Source: Apis mellifera (taxonomy: Eukaryota; Arthropoda; Insecta; Hymenoptera; Apidae). Taken from it: a stretch of 64,000 bases of DNA. A model generated the notes under the pieces. The model was not told the DNA's origin. It did no database searches and saw nothing but the letters and a program-made list of their open reading frames with translations. The stretch's first letter is position 1. Each line of letters starts with the position of its first letter. The stretch lies in NCBI RefSeq assembly GCF_003254395.2, contig NC_037645.1:9795229-9859228 (forward strand). The letters are read 5' to 3'. This document shows positions 1 through 12,538 of the stretch, one piece after another. Both the position numbers and the translations under genes were made by a program.

Positions 1-407
1 TTGGTTCTTCTTCAGTTTTGACAATCGACGATTCTTTCGATCGATCGAAGTCGAGAGAACGATTCTGGAAGAATTTTCAAAAATCGATCAAAATGCAAAA
101 TTTATATTATGTTTAATTTTTTGTTTAAATAAAGCGTTATCGAAAATATATTAAATATATTATATATTAAATATATTATTCGAAAAGTTATAATCGAGGT
201 TTATCAAAGTATGGCGTGTTTTGATAAAATTATGATTTTTGAAATTGTTCGAGCTCGTTTGGGTTTCGTCCAAACTCGTCCAAACGATAATCGAGCGAAA
301 GTTTCTAATAAAATTGGCTAATGTGATAACAAGGATGTCCTCCTCCTATTAAGGGGTGACTAATTTCATGCATGCATCGTCGATGTGGAAGAATTTGATG
401 AAAAGTA

Positions 408-626
408 GTTTTCAGTAGTTTTCAAGTATTAATATTTTTAAAAAATTTTTAGGCAAGAGATTGATTGTAATTCTTGATTTTCAAATTTTCTATTTCAATT
501 AATGAGAATTAAAACTTTTTAGTAGTTTTCAAGTATTAATATTTTGAAAAAAATCTTAGGCAAGAGATTGATTGTAATTCTTGATTTTCAAGTTTTCTAT
601 TTCAATTAATGAGAATTAAAGCGTTT
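408..626. repeat. Two-copy tandem repeat, unit about 110 bp
   Basis: A segment starting 'agtagttttcaagtattaat' and ending in 'caattaatgagaattaaa' occurs twice in direct succession with only a few substitutions. It has no coding content. Confidence 0.8.
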
Positions 627-1852
627 CTTAGAAATTATTGCAAATTTGAACGCACATTTTTACTGTGTGGAACTAGAAATGTTAATTAAGCTGGGAGACT
701 GGCAGATCGAATCTGATAAAATTCTCGTTAATTAATTAAATGGTAAAACTAATTGTTGACACTTGAGATTGCGATCTGCTTATGATCTAAATAACGAGCA
801 ATTCTTCCCAGTGAACTTCAAACTTTTAAAATGTTAAAACCAATCCTTCGATTTTATGTTAAATTCGTAAAAATTTGGAACGAAGAATTTTTTTCACTTC
901 GAGTGCAACTTTATTTACGATTTCTTTCGAATTATAATTTGTCACAATTTGACTTTTTCATTCTCTCGAAGATTTTGACAATTGGAAAGGACAAGTAAGA
1001 ATCCTTTATTTAAATGGGATATAATTTATTTGCTCCACTCCATTAATTTTTAACTATAAAAATTCTACAATTCCATGCATGTAGTTTTCAACGTGATTAA
1101 AAAAAAATCGTAAATAAACGTTGCAAATTAATAACAAATTATGCGAACAGTTAATTTTCACGAAATTAAAAATATTTGAGAGCGAGGAATATAATGAATT
1201 TCGCAAAGCGTGCTCGAATTTCCAGTTTTAAAAACGTTTTCGCTCTCCATCTCTCTTTTCTGTTTGGGATTACATAAACTTGGATAGTTTATGGGTGCAA
1301 TATTTTTTCTTTCTTTTTCTTTTTTTTTTTCCATTCACAGTCTGTTTAACCCAATATAATTTTCATACATTTGCAATCAGTTCGAGAAAGATCGTATCTG
1401 TGGGTGCGAAGTAGGGCACCGTGTTCTTGAGCATTGCTCTCGCAACGCGGTAAAACTTATTAAATTTTGCACACACCTTGGCTCGACGCATCAAGGAAAC
1501 GCGATTTTCGAAATAACAATTTTGTAAAACACTGACGTGGAAATAAATAATATGGGGAGGGAAAAGGGATATTATTAATAATAGAGAGATAAAATAATAA
1601 ACATGAAATGAAAAAGCGTACGAGCGATACGATCTGTTATCGAATCATATGATTCATAATTTTTGTATTATTATGCTGTCTTAAGTGCGTGCCAATTCAA
1701 ATATGATAACCTGAATCGAAAATGATCACGAAAACGAGTACGAGACTTTCTCGAGTTTTTAAATCTGTTAAAGATAAGAAAAGATAAAAACAATTTAACA
1801 TTTCATCGAACAAGATAGATACCATTTATTATTTTACGATAATTTTTAAGAT

Positions 1853-2104
1853 CCAATCGTTGTATCCAATGTGTCGTCTAATTCTCTCTCGATTTGCCCG
1901 TAGAATTTTTAACGACCAATGAAAACGAATCAACTTGACTTTTTTGGCTACAGATGGAACGACTTGTACTTGCTCGTCAACATAACCTCAAAGCGTCGAG
2001 CTTAGAGTCGAGAGAGTGTCTAGCGATAAATTTGTAACGATCTTTTCTCGTGTACTTCTTAATTTTTTTTTGCTTTTGTATCTTTAACGATTTTTTATTC
2101 TTTT
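1853..2104 (+). repeat. Dispersed direct repeat, copy 1
   Basis: About 250 bp beginning 'tccaatcgttgtatccaatg' and containing 'acttgtacttgctcgtcaac' recurs about 1 kb downstream at 2860-3094 with small indels and substitutions. No terminal repeats or coding capacity of a transposon are visible. Confidence 0.8.
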
Positions 2105-2859
2105 AGGATCGAATTTTAATTAAAGATCGAGAAGAGAAGAGAAGAAAATTTTATTTTATCCTATATATAGGAATATCTACAATCGAGCATCCGTATTAGG
2201 TATCCAAGTAATATTTGTAGTGTTACAAGTGTACGTATTGCGAGAACGATAACCGTATAAAGAGATCTTGAAAGAAATCTCGTTAAAATTTCCGTGAACG
2301 ATTACTTACGTCAACTGCTAGCATTACTACTGAAATTTCTATGAAATCGAATCACTTGGTTTTTTCGAAGTGAAATAAGAAGAAAAGACACGTATGGAGG
2401 GAATGAAAGAGAGAGAGAGAGAAAGAAAGAAAGAAAAAAAACATTGCACAACCAGAGGTTGGAGACAGCACGAGACACAATTACGAGGCAATTTAATTGC
2501 CGGAAAGAGACACTTCCTTTAATCGTAATGGGCATGCATCAGCGATCCAACGTGGTGCATTGAACCCTGTAACGCCGTTTAAATCGATCATTTGGATCAG
2601 AGCCGGTGAAAGGCCCTCGACTCGTTTCGAATCGCCGGCTAATTTAGTGGGGGAGAAAAAAAAAAAAAAGAAGAAAAAAAAATTCTTCTGGTAACGCTGG
2701 AACGAAGATTGCTACTGGAAACGGTTAACTGTGACTCGCCTTTAAATGGACATTTCTAATATTATCGTGCTGTTGGTTTAAGGCCTCAACTGCTCGGTAA
2801 ATATCGCGTAATAACGAGATACACGTTCGTACAAAAGTGTTTCGTATTTTTTAAATTAT

Positions 2860-3094
2860 TCCAATCGTTGTATCCAACGTGTCGTCTAATTCCACTCTCT
2901 CGATTTGTAGAATTTTTAACGAGCAATGAAAACGAATCAACTTGACTTTTTTCGCCACAGATGGAACGACTTGTACTTGCTCGTCAACATAACCTCAAAG
3001 CTTAAGTCGAGAGAATTTCTAACGATGAATTTGTAACAATCTTTTCTTGTGTATTTCTTAATTTTTTTTTGTATCTTTAACGATTTTTTATTCG
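2860..3094 (+). repeat. Dispersed direct repeat, copy 2
   Basis: This is the second copy of the segment at 1853-2104, in the same orientation. It keeps long identical blocks such as 'acttgtacttgctcgtcaac' but has lost some short pieces. It is either a local segmental duplication or two members of an unrecognised repeat family. Confidence 0.8.
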
Positions 3095-3430
3095 ATCATT
3101 TTCTTTCATCAAAATGTATAGCATCGTGGATAGCAGCTGGATAATTAAAGACGTATATATCACTCTGAAAATGAAAGTAATGCAAATCAAGAAAGTTAAA
3201 GAGAGTTAGCGTGGAACGTCATTATTTACTCGTTCGCGATGAATTTACAATAATTCTCTCTTGGATTTATTTATTACGAGTCGTTTGCTCGTTATTATAT
3301 TTAATGATTTTTTGATTATCATTGTTAATCATTTGAAAAAGCGTATAATATCTGCATTTATAAGATTGAAGAAATGATAGTAGTCGGCATAAATTTGAAA
3401 AAAAAAGAAAACTGGCAAACTTGGTTGCAG

Positions 3431-6400
3431 GTATATGCCGTCGGTGAGAGAACCTGGCTACGACGCACCTGCTTTCGTGGAAGAGTTGTATTGTGGACCA
3501 GCCAGGTCGACGAACAATAGTTGCTACTATCATCAGCCAATCTACGAGGACGAGGTACCGGATTACGTCGCCCCATATCCGGTCTACACGCCTCTCTCCG
3601 GTAAGATTAATTGCTTTTTCCCTGACTGTCCTCACCACCCATCCAATCGAGGCCTCTCCGCTAAATTACAAACAACAGAAAATTGTTTTGAGAAGAAAAA
3701 TTAATTATCCATTTTGTTGGTTAATTGGTTGTTTGATAGATGTGGCACTTTAATAGACAGTTTATTCAGCTGTGTGTATTATCAATTATTTGATGAACAA
3801 TTACTCTTGGATGAAATTAATTTCATTTGCTTGAATGGTTGTTTAATTAATTTTTAATTATTTAACGTAAACATTTTATTATTACATTCATTTCTACAAG
3901 TTTCTTTAATAACCAATTGTATTATAAGTAAAATTATTTGTAGCATTCATTGTAATATGTGATTCTATGTGATAATATGTTATTCATTTCAATAAATAGT
4001 TTGTTTTAAAATGTTTGATGGATAATTTGCTTTCAGTAATAGATTTTGTGTTGGATAATTATCCAGTGATTATTTGAACATCTATTGTTGAACATCAAAG
4101 ATCTAAATATATACTATGTATATATATAATTAAAAACATAGATGTATCACAAAGATAAACTTCATATTAAATTAAATTTCTATGATCTCTGATGTTTTAG
4201 ATTCTTTTGTGTTTTACTTTAGAACATGTGTTACATTAATTCACATAACGTTTTGATATTTTCAATCAGGATATAAATTAATAATTATTCATCGTAACGA
4301 ATCCATGCACAAGATGCACTCTTCTTTGATCTGAACCTTGAAAAAGGAAGTTCTAGGTCCATAATAACGTCTATAATTATACTGACCCGATATACGTGAT
4401 CAGAAAACCGTGATGCTGGTTTTCACTTGCTTTCACGTCGGTCAATATTCAGTTCATAACATTTTCCGGATATCGTGTTTATATTTTTCCTAGTAGAAGA
4501 TGTTCGTGGGGATATCTCACTGATTTTTTATTCATCAAAAGACTCGATCTTTTTTTCTCACTTATTCGATATTAAACATATTAAGTCGAATCCAAGAAAA
4601 AGATTTCTATTTCATCGTTCTTTTCTTCAGATTTCTCCTGACCCAATTTTTATTATTGCACTCTTATTATTATACTACTCCAATTAAAATGGAAAATATC
4701 GATGATCAATCTATTAGTTTCACCCGATTAATCTATTAGTTCAAGTTCTCCTAACCTAAAATTCTACATCCATTATACGTAACTTCAATGCGATTATAAT
4801 TACGATTATCGTCGACAATTTTATCATATCTATCAGTTTCGCTTGATTCAACATCTCCTAACCTAAAATTCTACATTCGTGTCAGTTTAAAACACTGTAA
4901 TTCGATACGTATTATAATTACAATCATTATCGACAGTTTTATCAATCCATTAATTTCGCTTAATATATTATTCTCTTTCAACTTCTCCTAACCTAAAATT
5001 CTACATTCGATATAAATAAATACAACACTAAGTTAAAATTAAAATATAAAGTTTGTAATCGTGTGTTTATGACAATGCAACTTCAATGTAATTTTGAGCT
5101 CGTGTATGGCTCGTGTATAGTGTAAATTTCTTTCTCGATTATTAAAAGTAAAGGAACACAACACGTAACTCGGTGTATAAACTGGCTACGAGCCAAGGAT
5201 CGCGTGATCAGAAACCACAAGTCGTGGTTGGACGCGTTTTCTTCTCGCCGATCCCTGTCTGTTAATTGATATTCCACCACGCGGTGACTCGGTTACGAGT
5301 TATTCGAAAAGGTTATGCAATTGATGCATTGCATCGGTGCGCTGCACGTGCCGCGATGCGCTTGGTCGAGGAACGCACTTCCGTTTTGGGTCCGGTTCAG
5401 AAATTCCATTAATGGTTAAGTTACGTCGTTGCCATCGAGCAAAACCGTTTCTTTCCTTTTAAGCGATCCACGTCCATTTCTTTTCGTTCCATATATCTTT
5501 GATATATTTAAAAATACATTACATCGATATATTTATGATTACTTAAATTTAATCGTTTATCGTAAAATTTTTTTGCTTTGCAAAATTTTCAAATTTAACT
5601 TTTGCAATTTTATTGGCAAAAAATTATTGAAATTAAACATGAATTGAATATCGAATAATATAGAAAAAAATTAAATTTGATATAAATGTTTAATTGATTA
5701 ATATATGATGTGTGAAATTTATGGTAAAAAAAGAATTTTGTTGTAACTTATTACCTGCTTTTTTTATATTCTCATTTTCTGAATAAATTGTTTGTAATTT
5801 ATTATTAGAGTAACTGGTTGTTACACGTGTTGGGTGTGTCTTGAAACGAGATTGGTAGAAAGGGAATTGATTATAAGTGTACACGCGGTAAAAGGGAATT
5901 GTAAATTTCCCGATTGAAAGTTTTGTCGTATATATTTCGTTCGATATTTTTCTCTTCTGAATGAATGCATTAATGAAAAACTGAGATTTTTAATCTCAGT
6001 AATATACATAAAATTCGTATCATATTCGAATGTTAATATTGTTATCTTATCAATTTTGAAGATGTATTATCAATCGTTCTTTAGATAACAATCTTTTAAC
6101 GAGAAATCATTTTTAAAAAGTATAAAAAATAATTTTTCGTGCCTTAGCAAGGTTTTTCTTTTTTCGAATTTTTATTTATACCATAAAGAAGATTTACAAA
6201 TATTTTTTACTTCATAAACGATTCTACGATACAGAAAATATTATATTGATTGATTAATTATATTTTAAATTCTTTTTAAAATCTAAAACAATTAAACTTG
6301 GAAATAAACAAATTAGCTAAATTACTTACACAATTTTTATTTATACCATAAAAAAGATTTACAAATATTTTTTACTTCATAAACGATTCTATGATACAGA

Positions 6401-8856
6401 AAATATTATATTGATTGATTAATTATATTTTAAATTCTTTTTAATCTAAAACAATTAAACTTGGAAATAAACAAATTAGCTAAATTACTTACACAATTTT
6501 TATTTATACCATAAAAAAGATTTACAAATATTTTTTACTTCATAAACGATTCTATGATACAGAAAATATTATATTGATTTAATTATATATTTTAAATTCT
6601 TTTTAAAGTCTAAAACAATTAAACTTGGAAATAAACAAATTAGTTAAATTACTTACACTTTTTTTCCTAATCACTTTATACAAATGCTTTTACACATGAT
6701 TAAATAGTGGAGGGGAAAGCGACCTTGAGCAGAAAATCTTTGATTCCATCTATAACCTAGAAAACTTACGCTTTCTCAATCTGTTCCCAATAAATCTTGC
6801 AACAGAAACAACATTAAATAATCGATACGCATTAACAACAATTACGTTAACGAATTATACAATCAATCCAAATATGAAAGTTAATTAAAAACTAATTAAT
6901 CATCCGTGTGTACAGTAATCGCTTTTTAATTACTTTAATCTTGTTGTTTCAATGTTACACTATCAACGTGAAACTCTGAATATCCTCATTACGACATTCA
7001 TAATTATATCATATTATAATATCACTATATAAATTGATAATTGATTTGATTCTTACAAATCAAAAAAAAGAAAAAAGTGATTAAAATTCATTTTTATCGA
7101 CTGATCGAATTTCCAAATCGTTTTTCGATAAATGTTTAACGAAAAAAACAAATATTTAATTCCAGATATATTGGCTCGATTGAAATGAAAAAAGAATACG
7201 CATGATCAACTTTTTTGGTCAAATATTACAACGTTGCCATTTGTCATGCGTCGCAATAACTCGACCACGATTTCTATCATGTCCTAGAAAGTCCCTATCG
7301 CGACGGCAAATCGTGACACGCGGCGCTAGTAGTCACGAACGTCCTCGCGCAACATTGGCTTGATTATCATTTTTTAGCGGCTTTCAAACGCCTCTGCTTT
7401 CACCTGCGAATGAATAAATTCTCTTTTACAACGTCACGAATGACAATTTCATTCACGATGGAAATGAATGAGATTGAAGAAACGAGGAGACGATGATCGA
7501 CGATGATGAAAAAATTGTCTTTGATCCTCGATTTAATTAAAAATAAGATCAAAGAATGCTCTTTATTTCTTCTTCTTATTTTTTCATTTTATTTGATCTT
7601 AATCTCCTTCATCTTTTTTTTAATTTAATTTGGACGGAAAAATTTGAACGAAAACACGATAATAAATTATTCTAAAAAAAAAGTATCATCAATATGAAAA
7701 AAAAATTCAAAGATGATATATTTACGATGGAAAAATATTTATTTTATTACTTCTCTTTTCTCGAGGAACTTTTCAAAAAATAATTATAATTAAAAAAAAA
7801 ATTATGTTCGAATAAAAATCCACGTGTCATCGCGATTTCCACTTGTCCTTGTTCCGAATCCCGCGACCCTGCCACCACATTAAAAAAAAAAAAAAAAAAA
7901 AAAAACAAAGACAAAGGCGTACGTGGGTGTCGAATCTCTCGTCAATGAATCGAAGCTAAGTCTATTAAAAGATTTCGTTCTCGAAGACCTGTGTATAATC
8001 GGTTGTTAATCGGATGGATTACTCGGCAGAGAACGTCGGGAATTGAAACCTGGTCAAACATGTTTGACCATGGATGGATCTAAAGTGGAAAATAAATCCA
8101 TCTCGTTCGAACACGTAACGAAGTGGAACTTTTTTCCTCCATAATCGATCTTTCTCTGGATAAGTAACCGGAAGATCAATGTTTTTTTTAAGAAGCTTCG
8201 AGAAAGTTTTGTTGTTAAGAGAACGTGGAGTTTTGTTGAATACTTTCTCCTCGGTTATAATTGAAAGAGATATCGCTCGTTGTTTCGAAATAATTTAACT
8301 CGTTAATTTAATTCTTGAGAAATGAACATCTTAATTTAATTTTTAAAGTGTTCGATTTCGATAATTTTTTCCGTTCTTTTTCTTTTTTTTTTTTTTTTTT
8401 TTTTTTTAGATGTGAGACACGGCGAATTCATGGAAGACCACAGGCGATACGGACACAGATGCAAATCGACCCCTATGCGAGAGATCCATAGGTATTTTGA
8501 AAAAAATATATTTGATCTTCTTTTTTCCTTTCTTTCTAAATTGATTTTTCTTTTTTTCAATTTTTCAAGGTCGATGAGCGTTGATTCTAGCTTTCCACTA
8601 ATGGACTCTATAGAATCAGGTAGGTCTAATTTTTAATCGGTTAAATTTTTAATAACAATTATATCTCTCTTATGTTATTTTCATTTTCACAGATATCCCG
8701 GATTATCGTTTACAACAGCATTATCCATCGAGGGAGGAAGAAAAATACATGGTACAAATTATTCCACCTCCTCATCTTGATCTGAATACGTATGGACACT
8801 TAAAGATCGATTATACGAACAGCTGGAATTCGCTGAATCGAAAAATTAGTAAATAA
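3431..8856 (+). CDS. Unrecognised gene, 5'-incomplete, last four coding exons
   Basis: Four exons join in phase: 3431-3600, 8410-8491, 8570-8619 and 8693-8856 (TAA stop). Each is flanked by AG and GT, and all three intron phases agree, which is the main evidence that the gene is real. The first visible exon begins after 'ttgcag' in mid-codon, so the N-terminus is upstream. The visible 150-odd residues are hydrophilic and rich in Tyr, Pro, His and acidic residues. There is a basic patch HRRSMSVDSS, which resembles a basophilic kinase site (inference), and no membrane segment or known domain that I recognise. Intron 1 of the visible part is 4.8 kb and holds only repeats and AT-rich sequence. 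It could be the C-terminal tail of a larger protein. I do not assign a function. Confidence 0.6.
4690..5010 (+). repeat. Three-copy degenerate repeat inside an intron
   Basis: The block 'ctcctaacctaaaattctac' recurs three times (near 4747, 4854 and 4985), with related flanks such as 'tattagtttc' and 'attataattac'. Spacing is 105-130 bp. The copies lie in the long first visible intron of the gene at 3431-8856. Confidence 0.7.
6168..6655 (+). repeat. Three-copy tandem repeat, unit about 165 bp, intronic
   Basis: Three near-identical direct copies start at about 6168, 6332 and 6499. Each begins 'atttttatttataccataa' and ends near 'aattacttacac'. Copies differ by a few bases and one short deletion, so the expansion appears recent. 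They sit in the 4.8-kb intron between 3600 and 8410. Confidence 0.85.
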
Positions 8857-9075
8857 TAATATTCTTGTTGTCAAAGATAAGCATTTTTTTTTTTTATCAG
8901 ATATATCTTGATTTATTTATGTAACATTAATACGTTTATCATTTAAGAATCTTAGACTCGAACCAAAAATTATACTTAGTTTAATTTTTACTGAAATTAT
9001 TTACGAAAATGAATTTAACTTTGGACTAAATTAATATATATATATTTTTTATATTATTTGTAATGTACGCAATAA

Positions 9076-10684
9076 TTATTTTGTATTAATCTCGTTTTCT
9101 TGTATATTTTGAACTGATAAATTGTGTATACTTTGAACAATATCCACTATGGTATCTTTGTCTTCGTGGAACAATTTCCTTTTCTTCGTTCCAATGTTTT
9201 TATTTACGATTTCCTTCTCGAAACCCGTATGTGTTGTATCATTAATTTTCTCTATATTCAATTCTGGCCATCTATGAAATTTATATTTTTGTATATAAAA
9301 TTAATTAAATATATCAAGTGATTTGGAATTAAATATATATAAAAGAATTAAAATAATAATTATTCTATAAAACTTTCAAAAAAATTTGAAAATTCGAAAA
9401 TAACAAATTTAAAATAGCATACCTAAAATAGGTATCTTTTTTATTTTTTCCCGAATTTTTGGGCCGTCCTCTTTTTTTAGGCTCATTCTGATCGAAAACA
9501 GAAGAAAATATATTTGTCTTTTAAATAAAATTACAAATTTTCTGAATCATTCTACATATTTTCAAAAATTTATTTACGGAAGTAGAGGTTAGTTTCGCGT
9601 TTTGCAGCAACATTTTGTATCTCTGTATTTCATCCGTGTGTTGTTGCTTCAGTAATGCAATATCCTCGTTATGTTTCTCTTCTTGCATTAATAACTGCAC
9701 TTTTAAACACTCCACTTCGTCTTGCAATCCGCGCACTGTGTTGAAAATAATAATTATATAATAATTATAGAAAGTTAATATAAAATAAACAATAAATATT
9801 TTAAAATTGATTAACGATACTTAATAAATAGTTAGTGATTCATATGTAATTACATAATTACCGATAAACGGTAATGTCGAACGGCAATGTTAAAAAAATT
9901 ATTTTAAAAAAATATATTTAAAAATTTCCTAAAAATAATTTTGAAAAAGAAAATTTTATTCGTGTCACATCTGATTATAAATTTTTTTAAAAAAATATTT
10001 CCTTAAGCATTCATAAAATGACGAAGTATTTCACAGACACGATTATAAATCGTAAATCGTAAAAATTAAACATTGAACTGATCGATCGATAAGAAAGAAA
10101 GCGATATGAATAAAAATTTCTGATTCGATAACAAAATTAATAATTCTGAACTGATATGTTTCTTATCGATTGGTTTTTAAATATATAACGAAAAACAAAA
10201 AAAAATTCGTTATATAATAATCAATCAAAATTTTAATAAGATTTATTTTTATACTTTGCTCGTCGTTTGCAATACGTTCTGCATTAATGAGACGCAGATC
10301 ATCGCAATCTTTTTTCAGTTCCTCGATTATTTTACGAAGATCGTTCCCTTCATTCTGCAATTTCTCAACAGTGGTCTTATATCTCCTTTCGAGAAACAAA
10401 TAAGTTTTCGAAAGTTTCTCTAGATTCTCTTTCATCTTCTCATAACGTTCTTTCTCAATCGACAGTGCTTCTTCTTGCACTTCGCAGTAAGTTTCCATCG
10501 CGACGTATGCCTGTTAATTTTTAATAAAATTAGAGAAGAAAGTTGGAAAAATATAGGTTTCAAATAATGAATATTTAACGGTGAATTAAAAAGAATAGGA
10601 TAAAAAAATTAGACACACATCACGAATTCTCACGAATTGTTCCAGAATTCCACGCAACTCGGAATTAAGATACTCCTCCTCCAT
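9076..10684 (-). CDS. Coiled-coil protein with AT-hook-like basic patch (unrecognised family)
   Basis: Five exons on the minus strand join in phase: 10684-10634, 10510-10255, 9735-9578, 9487-9423 and 9271-9076 (TAA). All have GT-AG borders, and the total of 726 nt encodes 241 residues from ATG (MEEEYLNSELRG). Residues of exons 2 and 3 form a long, highly charged heptad-like coiled coil (ERYEKMKENLEKLSK, KLQNEGNDLRKIIEELKK). Exon 4 encodes KKRGRPKNSGKNKK, whose RGRP core is the minor-groove-binding element of AT-hook proteins. The tail of exon 5 is basic, then acidic (GTKKRKLFHEDKD). I infer a nuclear or kinetochore/chromatin-linked coiled-coil protein, but I do not recognise a named orthologue. 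It lies between two plus-strand genes. Confidence 0.75.
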
Positions 10685-11432
10685 TTTAGAATTATTTAAA
10701 TTTTGCAAACCATTCGTTAACTCGAGTCAAAACAATTGTTATTAAAAAATTTTGTATCAAGAGCAAAAGAAGCATAAACTGATATTCGTTTAATAATATT
10801 TTATCAATGAAAGATCGTCTTTTAAAACGTAAAATTAACTAAATTAAATCGAATTAAAATTTTACGGGAAATATTTTGAATTTAGCATGGACACGAACCA
10901 CGAGGTTTGAATATTTGTTGTAGATTATAAAAAATTCAGCACTAAATTGCGAGATGAAGATAAAGCGAACTATTTTTATCTCTGTCACATAGCCAATTTG
11001 TCTCTGTCTTACTTTCTCTAACATAAAAAACTTGAATTTAACAAATAAAAACCTCGATCGATATTTTTATATTATTTCTAAAAAATCGATCAAAGATGAC
11101 TACGAATATATTAATTACTCTACGTATTTAAACGATATTATAATATATAATAAAATAATCCTAATAATATAATAATATATATATAAATTTAAATTTTTCC
11201 ATTTTTTTATCATTAACATAATTATTAATATTACATCGATTTAATCATTTCATATTATTTCTTACTTCCTTAAACTTAGTAATAAAACTACATTAATAAT
11301 TCGTAATAAAGATAACGATCGTTTTTTTCCGTGAAGTTATTCACGAATGTGACAACATTTTGTTTTTTTTCTCGTTTCACTCGCGTATCGTGGGCAAAAT
11401 GACAGGAATTCCCTCGGGGTTGAAAATGCGCG

Positions 11433-12538
11433 ATGCAATCTAAATCCACGATCACCATCAACCACGAGAACGACGCCGATGAATCGATGGAAGAGTCTGT
11501 CTTCGAGCAGATATGCGACACGATATTCGTTCTGATACCCGAAGGTTTGTTCAACTTTCAAAATTCTTTTTTTTTTTTTCTTTCTTTCTTACATCCATAA
11601 AGGAAAACATTGACAAATTTGAAATTACAGTGCCCCATTTATGTATATACACAGATATAAAACTTTTTATTTTAATCTCCATTATTTTATTAAAGCGTAC
11701 GATAAAATAAAAATTTGAAATATTTTTGGAACAGGTCCATCGATATATATATAAAAAAAGAAAAGATAAATGGAGTTCTGTAAACAAAGAATTTCCATCA
11801 AAGGTTTTCATAAATCGATTATTAAATTGTAATTAATTTTATATCTATAACTGACGACTGTAAACTGGCCATAGATACGTATTTATGATGGGATTCTATG
11901 ATAGTGCCGCGACTGAAGCAGCTGTTTCTAAGTTGGAGTCAGCTAGGCACCGAAGACAGAGTACAATTGGACGCCAAAGTGGCCAACTGGTGTTGTCCTA
12001 ACAGAAGGCAGCTTTATAAACCTTTGCAAGAGGCTTTGGTTCGCTGGGAGACTGTGCAGGACACTCAAGGTTGTTATTTATAACCAAAAATTATTAAAAT
12101 TTTTAAATAAAATTCATCCTTTAATTTTAAAAAAAAGTTAAGAATAAAATTTCATTCGAATTCAATCGATATGCATTATCGATTCGAGACACGATATTAT
12201 ATAATTTATTCATGAATTGAATAGGTGCTCCCGGTTGCGAGCCAGGTATGGTCTCCTTTTCCTGCGATCCTCAGTTGGAGGAGGAATTGGTCAGCGTCAT
12301 ATACAGCCTAGAACTGTTGTTCACGAAAAATCGAAAGGGTAGAGAGATCGACATGGATTACGAGGTCGGTCGTTGCACAGAGCTGAGGAGGGAGATGTCT
12401 TTGAACCTGAACTACGACGGCACCCTGCGCTCCATATTGAGCCCAAAAGACAAAACGCCTCATTCCGTGCACAGTTGCAGTTACATCGCCGATTTCAAAC
12501 GATCTGACGAGGATCTAAGCGGTTACCTGACCAATTAA
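11433..12538 (+). CDS. Unrecognised three-exon gene encoding a 196-residue protein
   Basis: Exons 11433-11544, 11905-12069 and 12225-12538 (TAA) join in phase through GT-AG introns and give 591 nt. The start ATG at 11433 is the first in frame, giving an acidic N-terminus (NHENDADESMEESVFEQIC); an upstream non-coding exon is possible. There is no signal peptide or membrane segment. The middle is amphipathic-helical (VPRLKQLFLSWSQLGTEDR) with a CC pair, and the C-terminal exon has further cysteines (FSCDPQLEEELVSVIYSLE, GRCTELRREMSLNLN). It is probably a soluble intracellular protein. GC content and codon use are higher than the surrounding DNA, as for a real coding region. I do not recognise the family. 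Confidence 0.65.

Larger units (their letters stand above)
1..3430. other. AT-rich non-coding stretch upstream of the first gene
   Basis: No convincing coding exon is seen. The open frames here are short and rich in repeats or lysine/serine runs. The stretch holds a short tandem duplication near 408-626 and two diverged copies of a segment of about 250 bp at 1853-2104 and 2860-3094. Because the exon at 3431 starts in mid-codon, at least one upstream exon of that gene should lie here or before the window; I could not place it. Confidence 0.5.
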
